A stretch of 64,000 nt of DNA. It comes from Fragilaria crotonensis (Eukaryota; Bacillariophyta; Fragilariophyceae; Fragilariales; Fragilariaceae). Below, in pieces: positions 55,016 through 64,000 of this stretch. The notes under the pieces were generated by a model that worked only from the letters and a program-made list of their open reading frames with translations, did not search any database and was not told the origin of the DNA. The stretch lies in assembly GCA_022925895.1 (NCBI GenBank), contig JAKSYS010000056.1, positions 62,001-126,000 of the forward strand, given 5' to 3'. The position numbers were made by a program, and so were the translations under genes. Each line of letters opens with the position of its first letter. Position 1 is the first letter of the stretch.

Positions 55016-55409
55016 GTAATAGTTGTTGTATGTAGAATATTAAGCGTTTCAATATCGACTGTTGATGGGTCGTTTGAGAAGAGGCCAAAGGGTGGGTCTA
55101 CGATATTCTCTGTTATCCATTTGTGTGATGAATGCCAAGGATGATTCTGGATGGTGATGCACACAGCGGGAAAGGTCTACTGTACTAGGAGTACATTTTT
55201 ACATTTTATTGGTATGACTGTACTCCCAGTTCATTGCAGTACAAGCACAACTGACTACTGTACTCTCACACCTACGGTAGCGTATCATATAAAGGAGTAG
55301 GGGAAATTGCTGTTCCACCTGTTATTTTTGCCACAACTTTTAAAACACCTGTTTTCTTTCTAATAACACTTGTTTTCTACGTAGAAAACAGGTTTTTAAA
55401 CATAACAGG
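55016..55409. other. Upstream region of the SART1 gene
   Basis: It must hold the SART1 promoter. An AT-rich inverted repeat (ACCTGTTTTCTT ... GTAGAAAACAGGT, about 55316-55393) lies next to the copia insertion site. No gene seen. Confidence 0.5.
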
Positions 55410-55414
55410 TGTTG

Positions 55415-55801
55415 AGTTGGGAGACTCGTGAGCCGGAAGCTGCGAGTCTACTCTGTTAGGGTGAGGGTTTGTTTGGTTCAGTCTTAACAAATAGTAAATC
55501 CTAAACTTATAATCTAAATAGTAGATCGATCTCATGCAATGATTCCAGACAGGGGTCGCTGTCCGTTTAGAGACGGTCGCGGAGTAGCAATTCAAGCGAT
55601 GCGGAGCACCTTGATTGCTAAACCTCAATCGGCGTTAGAGACGACACTATCTGTGCAATGGCCGTTGCAGCAGAGTAGATAGTGTGAAGGAGCAGGACAG
55701 TAGTCGTTGGAGCAGGACAGTAGTCGTGGAACGACTAGGCTGTAGGACAGTGCCAGTCCAACAGTACAGTAGCCGGTTCCAGTAGACCGTCTGCCGCAAC
55801 T
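55415..55801 (-). repeat. Copia 3' LTR
   Basis: It pairs with 62628-63013. Internal landmarks are ATGATTCCAGACAGGGGTCG and a short GGAGCAGGACAGTAGTCGT tandem pair. Confidence 0.92.
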
Positions 55802-58800
55802 CTCCCTCTCATTGCTTGAGACGTAGGTACGGTATACCAGTCACACGCACTATGCGGCGCATGACTCACAATTGCATCACTTTCATTTTCTCGTCACATC
55901 GGCATTTTCAATCTAGTTAGCCGTTTGAGAGAGAGGTGATGTTGTCATTCACAGATTTGAACAGCGGAGCTGTTCAAGGCAAGGTTACCATCCTTGCACG
56001 AGCTTGCGTATGTGCTCGAAAGTCTCACGGTTGAGACCTTTAGTGAGATAATCAGCCCACTGTTCTTTCGTGTCGACCTTCAGAATACTGACGTCTCCGT
56101 TGGTGACATGACTCCAGAAGAAGTGCCATTTGACAAGGAAGTACTTCGTTCTGTTGGTGATTCGTTGCTTGGTTGCAAGAAGAAGAGCGCCGTTGTTGTC
56201 TTCAAAGACACGACATCGAATCGTCGACTTGAACTGCGGTGGAAGTCGGAGCGCAGCGATCACTTCACTGAGGAGCGATCGGAGTGGAAGGAGCGTTCTC
56301 ATGCTGGCGCTGAGAGCTGAGTATTCCGATTCGAGAGTCGACAAAGAGATTTCGGTTTGAAGCTTCGATTTCCAAAGAATTGGACATCCGCCAAGCGTAA
56401 TGATGTATCCAGTTCTGGACTTGGAGCTTGAGGGCTCATAGTCGGGGTCGCGACCATGCAAGCCGGCGAAGTCGGCGTCAACGTAGCAATCAATGGAAAG
56501 GTCGCCAGTGGGACGAACGATAGTGCCTTTGTCGGCAGTGCGATGCAAGTATCGGATGATGGTCTTGATGGCAGTGGCGTGACTCTTCTTTGGGCTGTGG
56601 TTGAAACGTGCAACTTGACTGACGGCGAAGGCAATGTCAGGTCGAGTATTCGTAGAGAGATAGAGGAGCATTCCAACGATGGAAGGATAGCTCCAGGATT
56701 CATTGTACGGTTCACCGTCAGGATCGATGCCGAGTGGAAGTTGAATAGCTGGCGTCCAATTTGGGTTGCAGTCAGACATTCCCGTGGCGTCGATGATTCG
56801 CTGGATCAGTCCTTTCTGAGTGAGCGTGACGGTGTTATTCGTAGCATCCTTAACAAATTTAATGCCAAGGAAATCCGTAAACGTGCCCTCCTTTGTGAAC
56901 TGTAGTCCACGTCGTTCGAGACCGTCGAGTAGTTTGGTCAAATCGGACTCGTTTGCGTACGCAATTCCGACGTCATCGACATAGAGGACGACCATGATGG
57001 TGTCCTTGAACAAGAAGCATGGATCCAAGGTGCTTTGTTTGAAGCCTTGATCGGTGAACGCCTCAAGAACATGCTCAAACCAGAGTCGCGGAGCGACAGA
57101 TAAACCATACAAGCTTTTGACAAGTTGTAGGCACGTAGACTTTCCACGTGGAGATTGGAATCCGCGAGGTAGATGAATCCAAACAGGCGTTTCCAACTTA
57201 GCCTGGACAAATGCGTTGCTAAAGTCAATAGAACTTGTGTCCCAATTGAGCGTCAGAGCAAGGATTGTAAATAGGCGAACGGAGCTCCACGCGACCACGG
57301 GTGCGAAGGTTTCAGGTTCACCTTCTTCCAAGTCACCTCGTACGCAGTACCGTGCCTTGTACTTGCTTATCACACCGTCGGGTGTCCGTTTACGTTTGAA
57401 AACCCAAGTGCCCGGTAAAATTCGAGACTTGGCGTTTGATATTTCCGTTTCAATCCACGTCTTGTTGTTCTCCAAACTGGCAATCTCTTTTGCAGCGGCT
57501 GCCATCCACTTCGAGAGATTCGGTTCATCTGACATCGCTTCATCGTACGTCAGAGTGTCGGGATCGGAGAGAGGCTTTGAGAGCGAGCGGGGACCAAGAA
57601 AACCACATTCTTGAAAGATCCAAGCGCTGGGTTCGACAAAGTATCCGGCGCCTTGATTTCCATCGTAGCCGAGTCGAGAAGGTGCATTGCGCTGGCGAGT
57701 GGAACGGCGAGGCGAATGACGAACGACTGGTGCTGGGCTTGGAACAGATGAGCGAACGGGAGCGGATGGTGGTTCCTTTGCTGACGACGTATCATTCGTC
57801 GATGTTGTCTCCTCATTGGAGACATCCGGGTCGGAGACGGAGATGGTGGACGCGGAGGCGTAGGCAAAGGAGTCGGCGCGCGAGGAGTTTCGAGGTCCGA
57901 GAACGGGAGGTGTTGGGGAGTAATGGGAATGGTGGGGCGCGAACAATCGAGTCAACCGTTGCAACAGGCGTCGAAGTCGGAACAACAATGGAATTGTCGA
58001 CGACGTCGTGCTGTTGATGTACTGTCTCCCTCGTTGACGAGATCGGGCGCGGAGGCGTAGAGCTGTCAGGAGAGATGGCGTAGTTGGAAACTGAGTTGTC
58101 GGTGGCGGCGAAACAGGGAATGGAGTCGGCGGAGATGATGTGTCCATTGCAGTCGCAACAGAGTCCATGTTGCGAAGTGTGTTGGCAACGATGGCGTCGG
58201 ATGTTGGATCATCATTGATCGACATTTCTGTTTCGTCCTCGTCGTCGAATGGGTACTGGAAGTAGGATTCGCCGAAGAGTTGTGCCCATGCGCGGGAATT
58301 GAAGTCAGGAAGACTTTCAAGCGATGAGGTGATGGTTGAGAACCAATCATCAAAAACAATATGGAATTGCGGAGTGATGTAGCCCGTCGATGGATTGAGA
58401 ACGATCGGAACGGTGCTCGCGTGTTTGCTGGACAACCCCATGTTCACGCAGCGAGTGCTGCGAGGTTTCCAACGCGGAAGCTTCTTTCCATCAGCGATCG
58501 ACTTGTCCAAGACATAAACCGGACAGCCCCAAACATGAAGATCATGAAACTTATGTTGTTGCCATCTGGATTTTGTGAACACGTCGACAGGGAAAGGCCA
58601 GAGACTTGATTTGGCATGTGATTGTGCAAGAAAACAGCATGCTGCACGGCCATTGGCCAAAGGAAGCGTCGGCGACGTCGGGCCAGTGAATGGCCGAGTG
58701 TAGCATCATGGTCCGAGCAATGGACATGATGGTTTGGATGCTGCGTTCGGCGTTGCCGTTGTGGTGATGAGCACCGACACCAGCAAATCGCACAATCTGC

Positions 58801-60499
58801 TCAAATAGACTTAACCTTTCAGTAAAAGCCTTCGTAGTGAAACACTTTGCGTTGTCTGATAGATACGATTGCGGGATAACGCCATGGTCACGGCACATGA
58901 GTTCGAAGTTTTCTTTGGCCATCAGAGTTTCGTGCGTGTTCAAATGAGTTTGGAACTCGATGTGAACGAAGCCAGAGGCGTGATCATTGAAAAGACATCC
59001 GCCAGAATACAGCTCACTGTTGAGACTCCTTCCTGCAGATGTGAAGAGTCTGCCCTTCGTGCTGCTCACGAAATGATCGACCGAAACTTGTTGTCCTGGA
59101 ACCAAGTGTCCATCTTTCAGAACACCTTCGCGATCACGTACTGCCGTACTGACTCGTCCAGGCGCTGGTCGACGATGCTGTTTGCCATACTGGCAGGCAG
59201 CACACTTTGGTAACTCCGTCAAGGAACATGCCGCTTGATGAAGTTTTCGCTTGTTGTTGCTTTTCGTTAAGACACCTGAGCGCATCAAAAACTGAATCTT
59301 CCGAAAGCTGATGTGACCGAGTCGATAGTGCCAACGAAGGAGCTCTTTCTCAGGTTCGGAGAGGTTGAGATTCGCTTCGTTGACCGCGGAGATGGTTGCG
59401 TTGAGACATTCTGCGGCAGGAAGAATGGCTGGCTGGCGATAAGCTTGCGAGGTCGGCAGGTTGTTGTCAGGATTGACATGTGCAACAATTGGTGATCGAT
59501 TTGGATCGTCGGGGACTCCGCTCATCGTCAATCGGTGCGCTTCAACCTTGATCGTTTCATCGGAATACGTCTGAAGAAGACTGGTAGTGGACAAGAGACG
59601 TACTCTGATCTTTGGGACGTAGTAAGCTGGGAGCTCAAGCGTTCGAAGTTTGCCGGTGGAGTCGTGGAACGACCAGTGAACTTTTCCTTCTCCTTCGATT
59701 CGCAAGCCTTTTGCGATGCCATTCAATTGAGTGATGGTACTGGGACGGGACAAAGGACCGACAAAATCAAGCTTCTCAGGGGAAATCGTAACGCTGGCGC
59801 CAGAATCCCAAATCACAGAGAACGTCGACTCTGGTGACATCGCAGCTCTGAATCGACTTGGTGCCAATAAGGCGACGCGTTCGAGAAGAGTTGGAGCACC
59901 AATACGAGCCATGTGTGCATCCACCGAGTTACGGTCGTATTCGGGGTCAGTAGGACGGTAGTAGGCATCGTTGGCATCGACAGTATGAGGCTGACGGGAG
60001 GCGGGGCGATCAGGTACAACAGGTGCCGGTGAACGTCGGGGTTGCTGTCCATAAAATGGACGGCCGGCTGCCCGATTAACGGTCGGAGAGTTGGGATGTA
60101 AGTTCGGACGAACACGATTACCGGATTGACCATATCTGACCGGGTTTCCTCCCTCACGACGTACATCGGGAACTTGTTGTTGACGTTGCCAAGGTGACTC
60201 AAGCGTAGGATCGTAGTAGTTGAGTTTGCTGAGCAAACTGACTTCACGTTCCAAGGCGTGTACTCGAATTTGAATTTTGCGAATTTCGTCGCGAAGTCGT
60301 TGTTCCTCGACCGTTGGTGCTTGGTGTTTACGGACGTAGTGACCCATCGAGCGAAGATTGAGCGGGTACTTCCGATGAAGACCCTCCGTCTTAATGCTCT
60401 GATGAACGACACGAGGACGACGACGGTTGCGGAGCAACTCGTGTCGATGACGACGATACTCGGTGCGAGACATCGCGTGTGCGGCAGGGCCTTCGAGAT

Positions 60500-60830
60500 T
60501 GGGCTGAGAGACAGTGCGAAGTTGACGCCAACTGTAACTCGTGACTGCAACCCAGAAGAGCGGAGCGATGAAGGCGGTGTAGTTGTCGGCGACAAACGAC
60601 GGAAAGCGATCGACAAATGGCAGGATGCTTGTCGAAAGAGTGCGGAGCACAATCGCGTAGTCGAATCGCCAGATCGGAAGGAGGATGGGAACGACGAAGC
60701 TGTCAACGAACCAGACGATCGGACCAACCAAAGGGAGCATGGCGAGAAGGAAGACAACTTTGAAGAAGAACGGAAGGATGGAGAAGGCATACAACAAATC
60801 ACTGATGTCTGGCATTCTCTGAGTTTCTGT
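60500..60830 (-). other. Hydrophobic segments between Gag knuckle and protease of the copia element
   Basis: The frame shows consecutive membrane-like stretches (FFFKVVFLLAMLPLVGPIVW, FVVPILLPIWRF, YTAFIAPLFWVAVTSYSW) between the zinc knuckle and the aspartic protease. Most copia polyproteins have no such segment here. Topology is only inferred from hydrophobicity. Confidence 0.6.
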
Positions 60831-62627
60831 GATCCACACCGATGGGTCTTGGACAAGAGAGAGCATGGCGGTGGAGCTTGCGGCAGGAGTGCCATTGGAA
60901 ACGGTGTTTCGAGAGACGCCAGTGTGTGTTTCTGTCGAATGAGTGGTCGTCCACCTTTTGCAAGAAGCACACCAGTTGAACGTGTGGGTGTCCGTCTTCT
61001 TTGTAGTTGGAGCACCGGCAGCTGGTGGCGTGGAACGCCAACCAGGCTTGCGAGATGCACTGACATGTGCCTGACGATTGCTCTGATTGCGTTGGGAACG
61101 AGGATTGGAGCTTTGCTGCTTGTCAGGGCACTCGTTTGCCCAGTGTCCTGGCTTCCCGCATTTGTTGCAGTTGCCAGGTTTCTTCGTTGGGCTGCCGCCG
61201 ACGCGGGGTTTGTTCTGCATCAAAGTGAGAACTTCCGCTCGGGTGATGGGAGCATTCACCTCGACGGCAAGATTTCCAAACGCAGGTGGCGGAGCCTTGG
61301 AATCACGAGCGTGCCTGGCCGGTGGCCATTCTTTGCGATCGAAAAGGGTACGGTACGTATCCTCGGCCTGAGTGCAAATATCCTTGTACGTGAGTCTGAG
61401 TGAACTCATGTGATCATTCGCAGCGGTCTTCTCCTTAAAACCGATGTCAAGGAGAGCTTGTTCGAGCTTCTGCTTGGTCGCACGGAGTGGAAAGCGGAAG
61501 TCTTCGTTGCCCGATCCTCCAGCGAGGAGGAAAATCTTCATCATCGACAACGTCAAGTTGTGATCGTATTGGCCGGCGGTGGTGAGTTCGAGAGCATCCT
61601 TTCTGAACTGGGCGGCGAGCTGTTCCAAGTTTTCCCCCGGGGTACTGACTTGGAAGGCGTAGCTTGATCGACGACTTGAGGTCTTCGAATCTCTCGATAG
61701 AGGTCGATTGAATGGCCTTCAAGAATTGAAGCCAGACAATCGGAAACGGATCTGATTCGTCGAGCTTCTCCGTGACCTTATTACTGAGCAACGGTGTGAG
61801 CGACGCAAGAAGGTACGTGCGTGCTGCTTTGTCATTCGTCTTGTCGTACTTGTCATAGAGCTCGAGCTGTTTTTCAATCAACTGCTGAGCGGACTGGACC
61901 GTGTAACGGGCATGTGACTTAACGACGTTCGTCATCTTCTCAGTATCGGTCGGATCGGGGATGTACGCGATACTATCCATCCCGGTGTCGACCAAATGGT
62001 TCCAGACGGAGTTTTGGAAGGAGATTAAGTCGTCGGCGGGCTTGAAGAGAGTCGTCATCCCAGTGCGGCGATGATTGTACCCTTTCTGTGCCGCGGAGAC
62101 AAAGACCGGACGGAGCTGGTTTGGTGACGTGGATTCGGTTGGCGCGCTTGGATCGAGACCGGTCCAATCGGCTTTGGGTTTGCCTCCTGTCCAGGCGGAC
62201 CAGGAGTCTTTAGAAAGTAGAATGACATCTCCCATGATTGGGTTGACTGGCTTGACAGCCACGTCAGCGGCACCGGCTTCAGATGAAGACATACTCGGAG
62301 GTAACGTTTCGATGATAGCGGTGACAAGTGCAAGGTCCTCGGCGAGATCTTCGAAAGAGCTGTCAGGTGCACTTGATAAAGGACTTGGTGGATCCGACAG
62401 CTTAACTGTGGATAGCTAGCTGGAAGCTAGACTTTAAGCACCTTAGTTCTTGCTTGGAAAGCTTAACTGAAGGCGACTAGTACTAGTTGGAAACTAGTAT
62501 AGTTTCAGTCCTTCGAGATCTGGTAGATCTAACTCACTGGAGCGGAGCTCTCTTCGTCTTGGCAGGTCCCGGAAGGAGTTGCCGCGAGGAAGCGTGTGAT
62601 GGTTAGTCTAAATTGGGCAAAATAACC

Positions 62628-63013
62628 AGTTGGGAGACTCGTGAGCCGGAAGCTGCGAGTCTACTCTGTTAGGTGAGGGTTTGTTTGGTTCAGTCTTAAC
62701 AAATAGTAAATCCTAAACTTATAATCTAAATAGTAGATCGATCTCATGCAATGATTCCAGACAGGGGTCGCTGTCCGTTTAGAGACGGTCGCGGAGTAGC
62801 AATTCAAGCGATGCGGAGCACCTTGATTGCTAAACCTCAATCGGCGTTAGAGACGACACTATCTGTGCAATGGCCGTTGCAGCAGAGTAGATAGTGTGAA
62901 GGAGCAGGACAGTAGTCGTTGGAGCAGGACAGTAGTCGTGGAACGACTAGGCTGTAGGACAGTGCCAGTCCAACAGTACAGTAGCCGGTTCCAGTAGACC
63001 GTCTGCCGCAACT
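62628..63013 (-). repeat. Copia 5' LTR
   Basis: It is nearly identical to 55415-55801. Just inside lies GGTTATTTTGCCCAA (minus strand) at the primer-binding position. Confidence 0.92.
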
Positions 63014-63018
63014 TGTTG

Positions 63019-63317
63019 CATAATTAACAGGTACAATACTCTGAGTACTCCAGCACAATAATAGCAATTTCCGCCGTTATGTATTGTATAATGCGATTTT
63101 TTGACAAGATGACAAGATGTGAAGCACGAACGTCATAAGCATACACGTGCAACTACACGTGCCATGGTCACCATTTTTTTACTTTATAAAACGAGATATC
63201 TGTCCATTGTCCATGCCCTGCTACGACTACTTACAAACACAAAGTACATCTGTCACCTGTTTTAATGTATTCCTACTTAGTAGTAGTATGTAACGAATTC
63301 CAGCTCAACTCACCCAA
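63019..63317. other. Short intergenic stretch
   Basis: AT-rich, with short palindromes; nothing coding seen. Confidence 0.5.
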
Positions 63318-64000
63318 TTATGCGTCATCCTGAATGTGCTCATTCTTTGGTGCCTCCTCCTTCCTGTCATTTTCCTCGATGGGCTCATTCTTCGCTGCTT
63401 TCTCCTTCCTTGCTTTCAACATGTAATACATTTCAGCTGCAAACGAAAGGAGAAAAAGACCCAAGATGACCATGGAGGACTTCAGAGTGCCCAATTCTAG
63501 TCCGCCATCATCCTCAGGTTTAGTGAGTAAATCGCCAAAAGTAGCTCCGAAGGGGCGAGTCAACACAAATGCGATCCAAAACAAAGGAACATGGCTAATT
63601 TTGGTAAAGTATGCCAGAAACGCAAGGATCGCCAATAGACCGCCAATGATGCCAGCACTCATCCCGAATCCCAACTCGAGTGAGTCGGACATGAAATCGC
63701 CCAACGCGGTACCCAGAGTATTACTGACGAGGATGACGCTCCAGTAGAAGGCCTCAGCCTTGCGATTCATGGCACCCTCCACATTCATGTGCTCACCGCT
63801 CAGTTTCCAGCAGCCCAGAATAATAAGAAGGATTGACAACAGAGCACTCATGCCAGCGGGATAGCCCCAATGCAAGGTGCGGTCGATGAAGTCCGAGATC
63901 AATGTACCAGCAACGCTTGAAGACGCCATCACACACCAGAAGAGAAGGGGCCAGTACGATTTCACGCTAATCTGAAAGGCAAGAAAGACGACAAACACGC
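63318..64000 (-). CDS. DUF347/COG4705-type membrane protein, N-terminus beyond the window
   Basis: The 226 residues seen contain at least five hydrophobic segments and three copies of a repeat of the form F/YW-x(n)-G-x3-GD: WCVMASSSVAGTLISDFIDR, YWSVILVSNTLGTALGDFMS and FWIAFVLTRPFGATFGDLLT. This is the signature of the DUF347 repeat family, bacterial-type integral membrane proteins without firmly known function, present in some algae. The C-terminus is a cytosol-like charged tail (KARKEKAAKNEPIEENDRK). The frame is open to the window edge, so the start and further repeats lie outside. A bacterial origin is possible but untested. Confidence 0.7.
   Translation of the reverse strand, partial: VFVVFLAFQISVKSYWPLLFWCVMASSSVAGTLISDFIDRTLHWGYPAGMSALLSILLIILGCWKLSGEHMNVEGAMNRKAEAFYWSVILVSNTLGTALGDFMSDSLELGFGMSAGIIGGLLAILAFLAYFTKISHVPLFWIAFVLTRPFGATFGDLLTKPEDDGGLELGTLKSSMVILGLFLLSFAAEMYYMLKARKEKAAKNEPIEENDRKEEAPKNEHIQDDA

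Larger units (their letters stand above)
55410..63018 (-). mobile_element. Ty1/copia LTR retrotransposon (CoDi-like), young
   Basis: LTRs 55415-55801 and 62628-63013 (387 and 386 bp, about one difference seen) begin AGTTGG and end GCAACT; TGTTG flanks both sides (55410-55414 and 63014-63018). Minus-strand order: Gag (about 61.1-62.3 kb, knuckle CNKCGKPGHWANEC), a hydrophobic stretch, protease (VIWDSGASVTISP), integrase (RLGHISFRKIQ, HHNGNAERS), RT (NAFVQAKLETPVW, VVLYVDDVGIA), RNase H (DCYVDADFAG). Integrase before RT defines copia. A purine-rich tract lies next to the 3' LTR. Near-identical LTRs imply a very recent insertion. It looks almost whole, with about two frame interruptions, which may be natural recoding or error. 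Confidence 0.9.

Noticed and set aside
57436-58017. Arg-rich plus-strand frame opposite the copia polyprotein
   Set aside because: Composition follows from the opposite strand; no independent evidence.
60258-61403. 381-aa plus-strand open frame inside the copia element
   Set aside because: It is antisense to the Gag and hydrophobic region and shows no domain.

Overview
This is a eukaryotic nuclear window that most likely comes from a diatom or a close stramenopile alga. The evidence is a plastid-type SDR/CIA30 gene, a SART1/SNU66 splicing factor, short GT-AG introns (52 and 137 bp), Ty1/copia and tyrosine-recombinase retroelements of kinds common in algae, and no bacterial gene organisation. 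No rRNA and no convincing tRNA gene was found. Most of the window is mobile DNA; host genes survive as islands.

Layout. 0.16-2.4 kb (-): SDR/CIA30 (HCF173-like) gene, readable in three frames. 2.9-5.4 kb (+): intact 822-aa mariner-type transposase with an added Tudor-like segment. 5.4-16 kb: a repeated unit carrying a small four-TM membrane protein (copy 1 at 8.06 kb, copy A at 15.4 kb), with a 755-bp MITE-like unit (9463-10217) and a 3.45-kb element (10527-13977; long TIRs, exact 8-bp TSD TAATTGAC) whose gene I do not recognise. 16.2-17.8 kb (-): 519-aa ankyrin-repeat gene. 18707-22285: TA-flanked, TIR-bounded DDE transposon. 22376-23299: TA-flanked non-autonomous element. About 24.5-32.7 kb (-): near full-length LINE with endonuclease, RT and RNase H, abutting a beheaded third copy (B) of the membrane gene. 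33.4-36.2 kb: a duplicate of the ankyrin region, interrupted by a 593-bp Harbinger-like MITE full of GTAAGCAAATT motifs; the other copy preserves the empty site. 36186-42619 (-): GC-rich DIRS/PAT-like retroelement with split direct repeats. 42.65-42.98 kb (-): spliced 3' end of an unknown gene. 43023-50017: Mutator-like element with identical 511-bp TIRs, a MULE transposase and a Ulp1-type cysteine protease, itself hit by a LINE with a 16-bp TSD. 50.0-51.2 kb (-): another LINE 3' end. 51.2-51.8 kb: relic of the DDE family seen at 18.7-22.3 kb. 51.87-52.31 kb (+): 5' remnant of an L-2-hydroxyglutarate dehydrogenase gene. 52.46-55.02 kb (-): SART1/SNU66 homologue. 55415-63013 (-): young Ty1/copia element with near-identical LTRs and a 5-bp TSD. 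63.3 kb to the end (-): partial DUF347-type membrane protein.

The host genes do not form one pathway. The history is one of segmental duplication (about 15.5-18.7 kb against 32.7-36.2 kb) followed by lineage-specific insertions. Many reading frames, host and transposon alike, are split by one-base shifts, often at homopolymers, even where TIRs are perfect. Residual assembly error is therefore a live alternative to gene decay. Every family assignment rests on motif recognition by eye.
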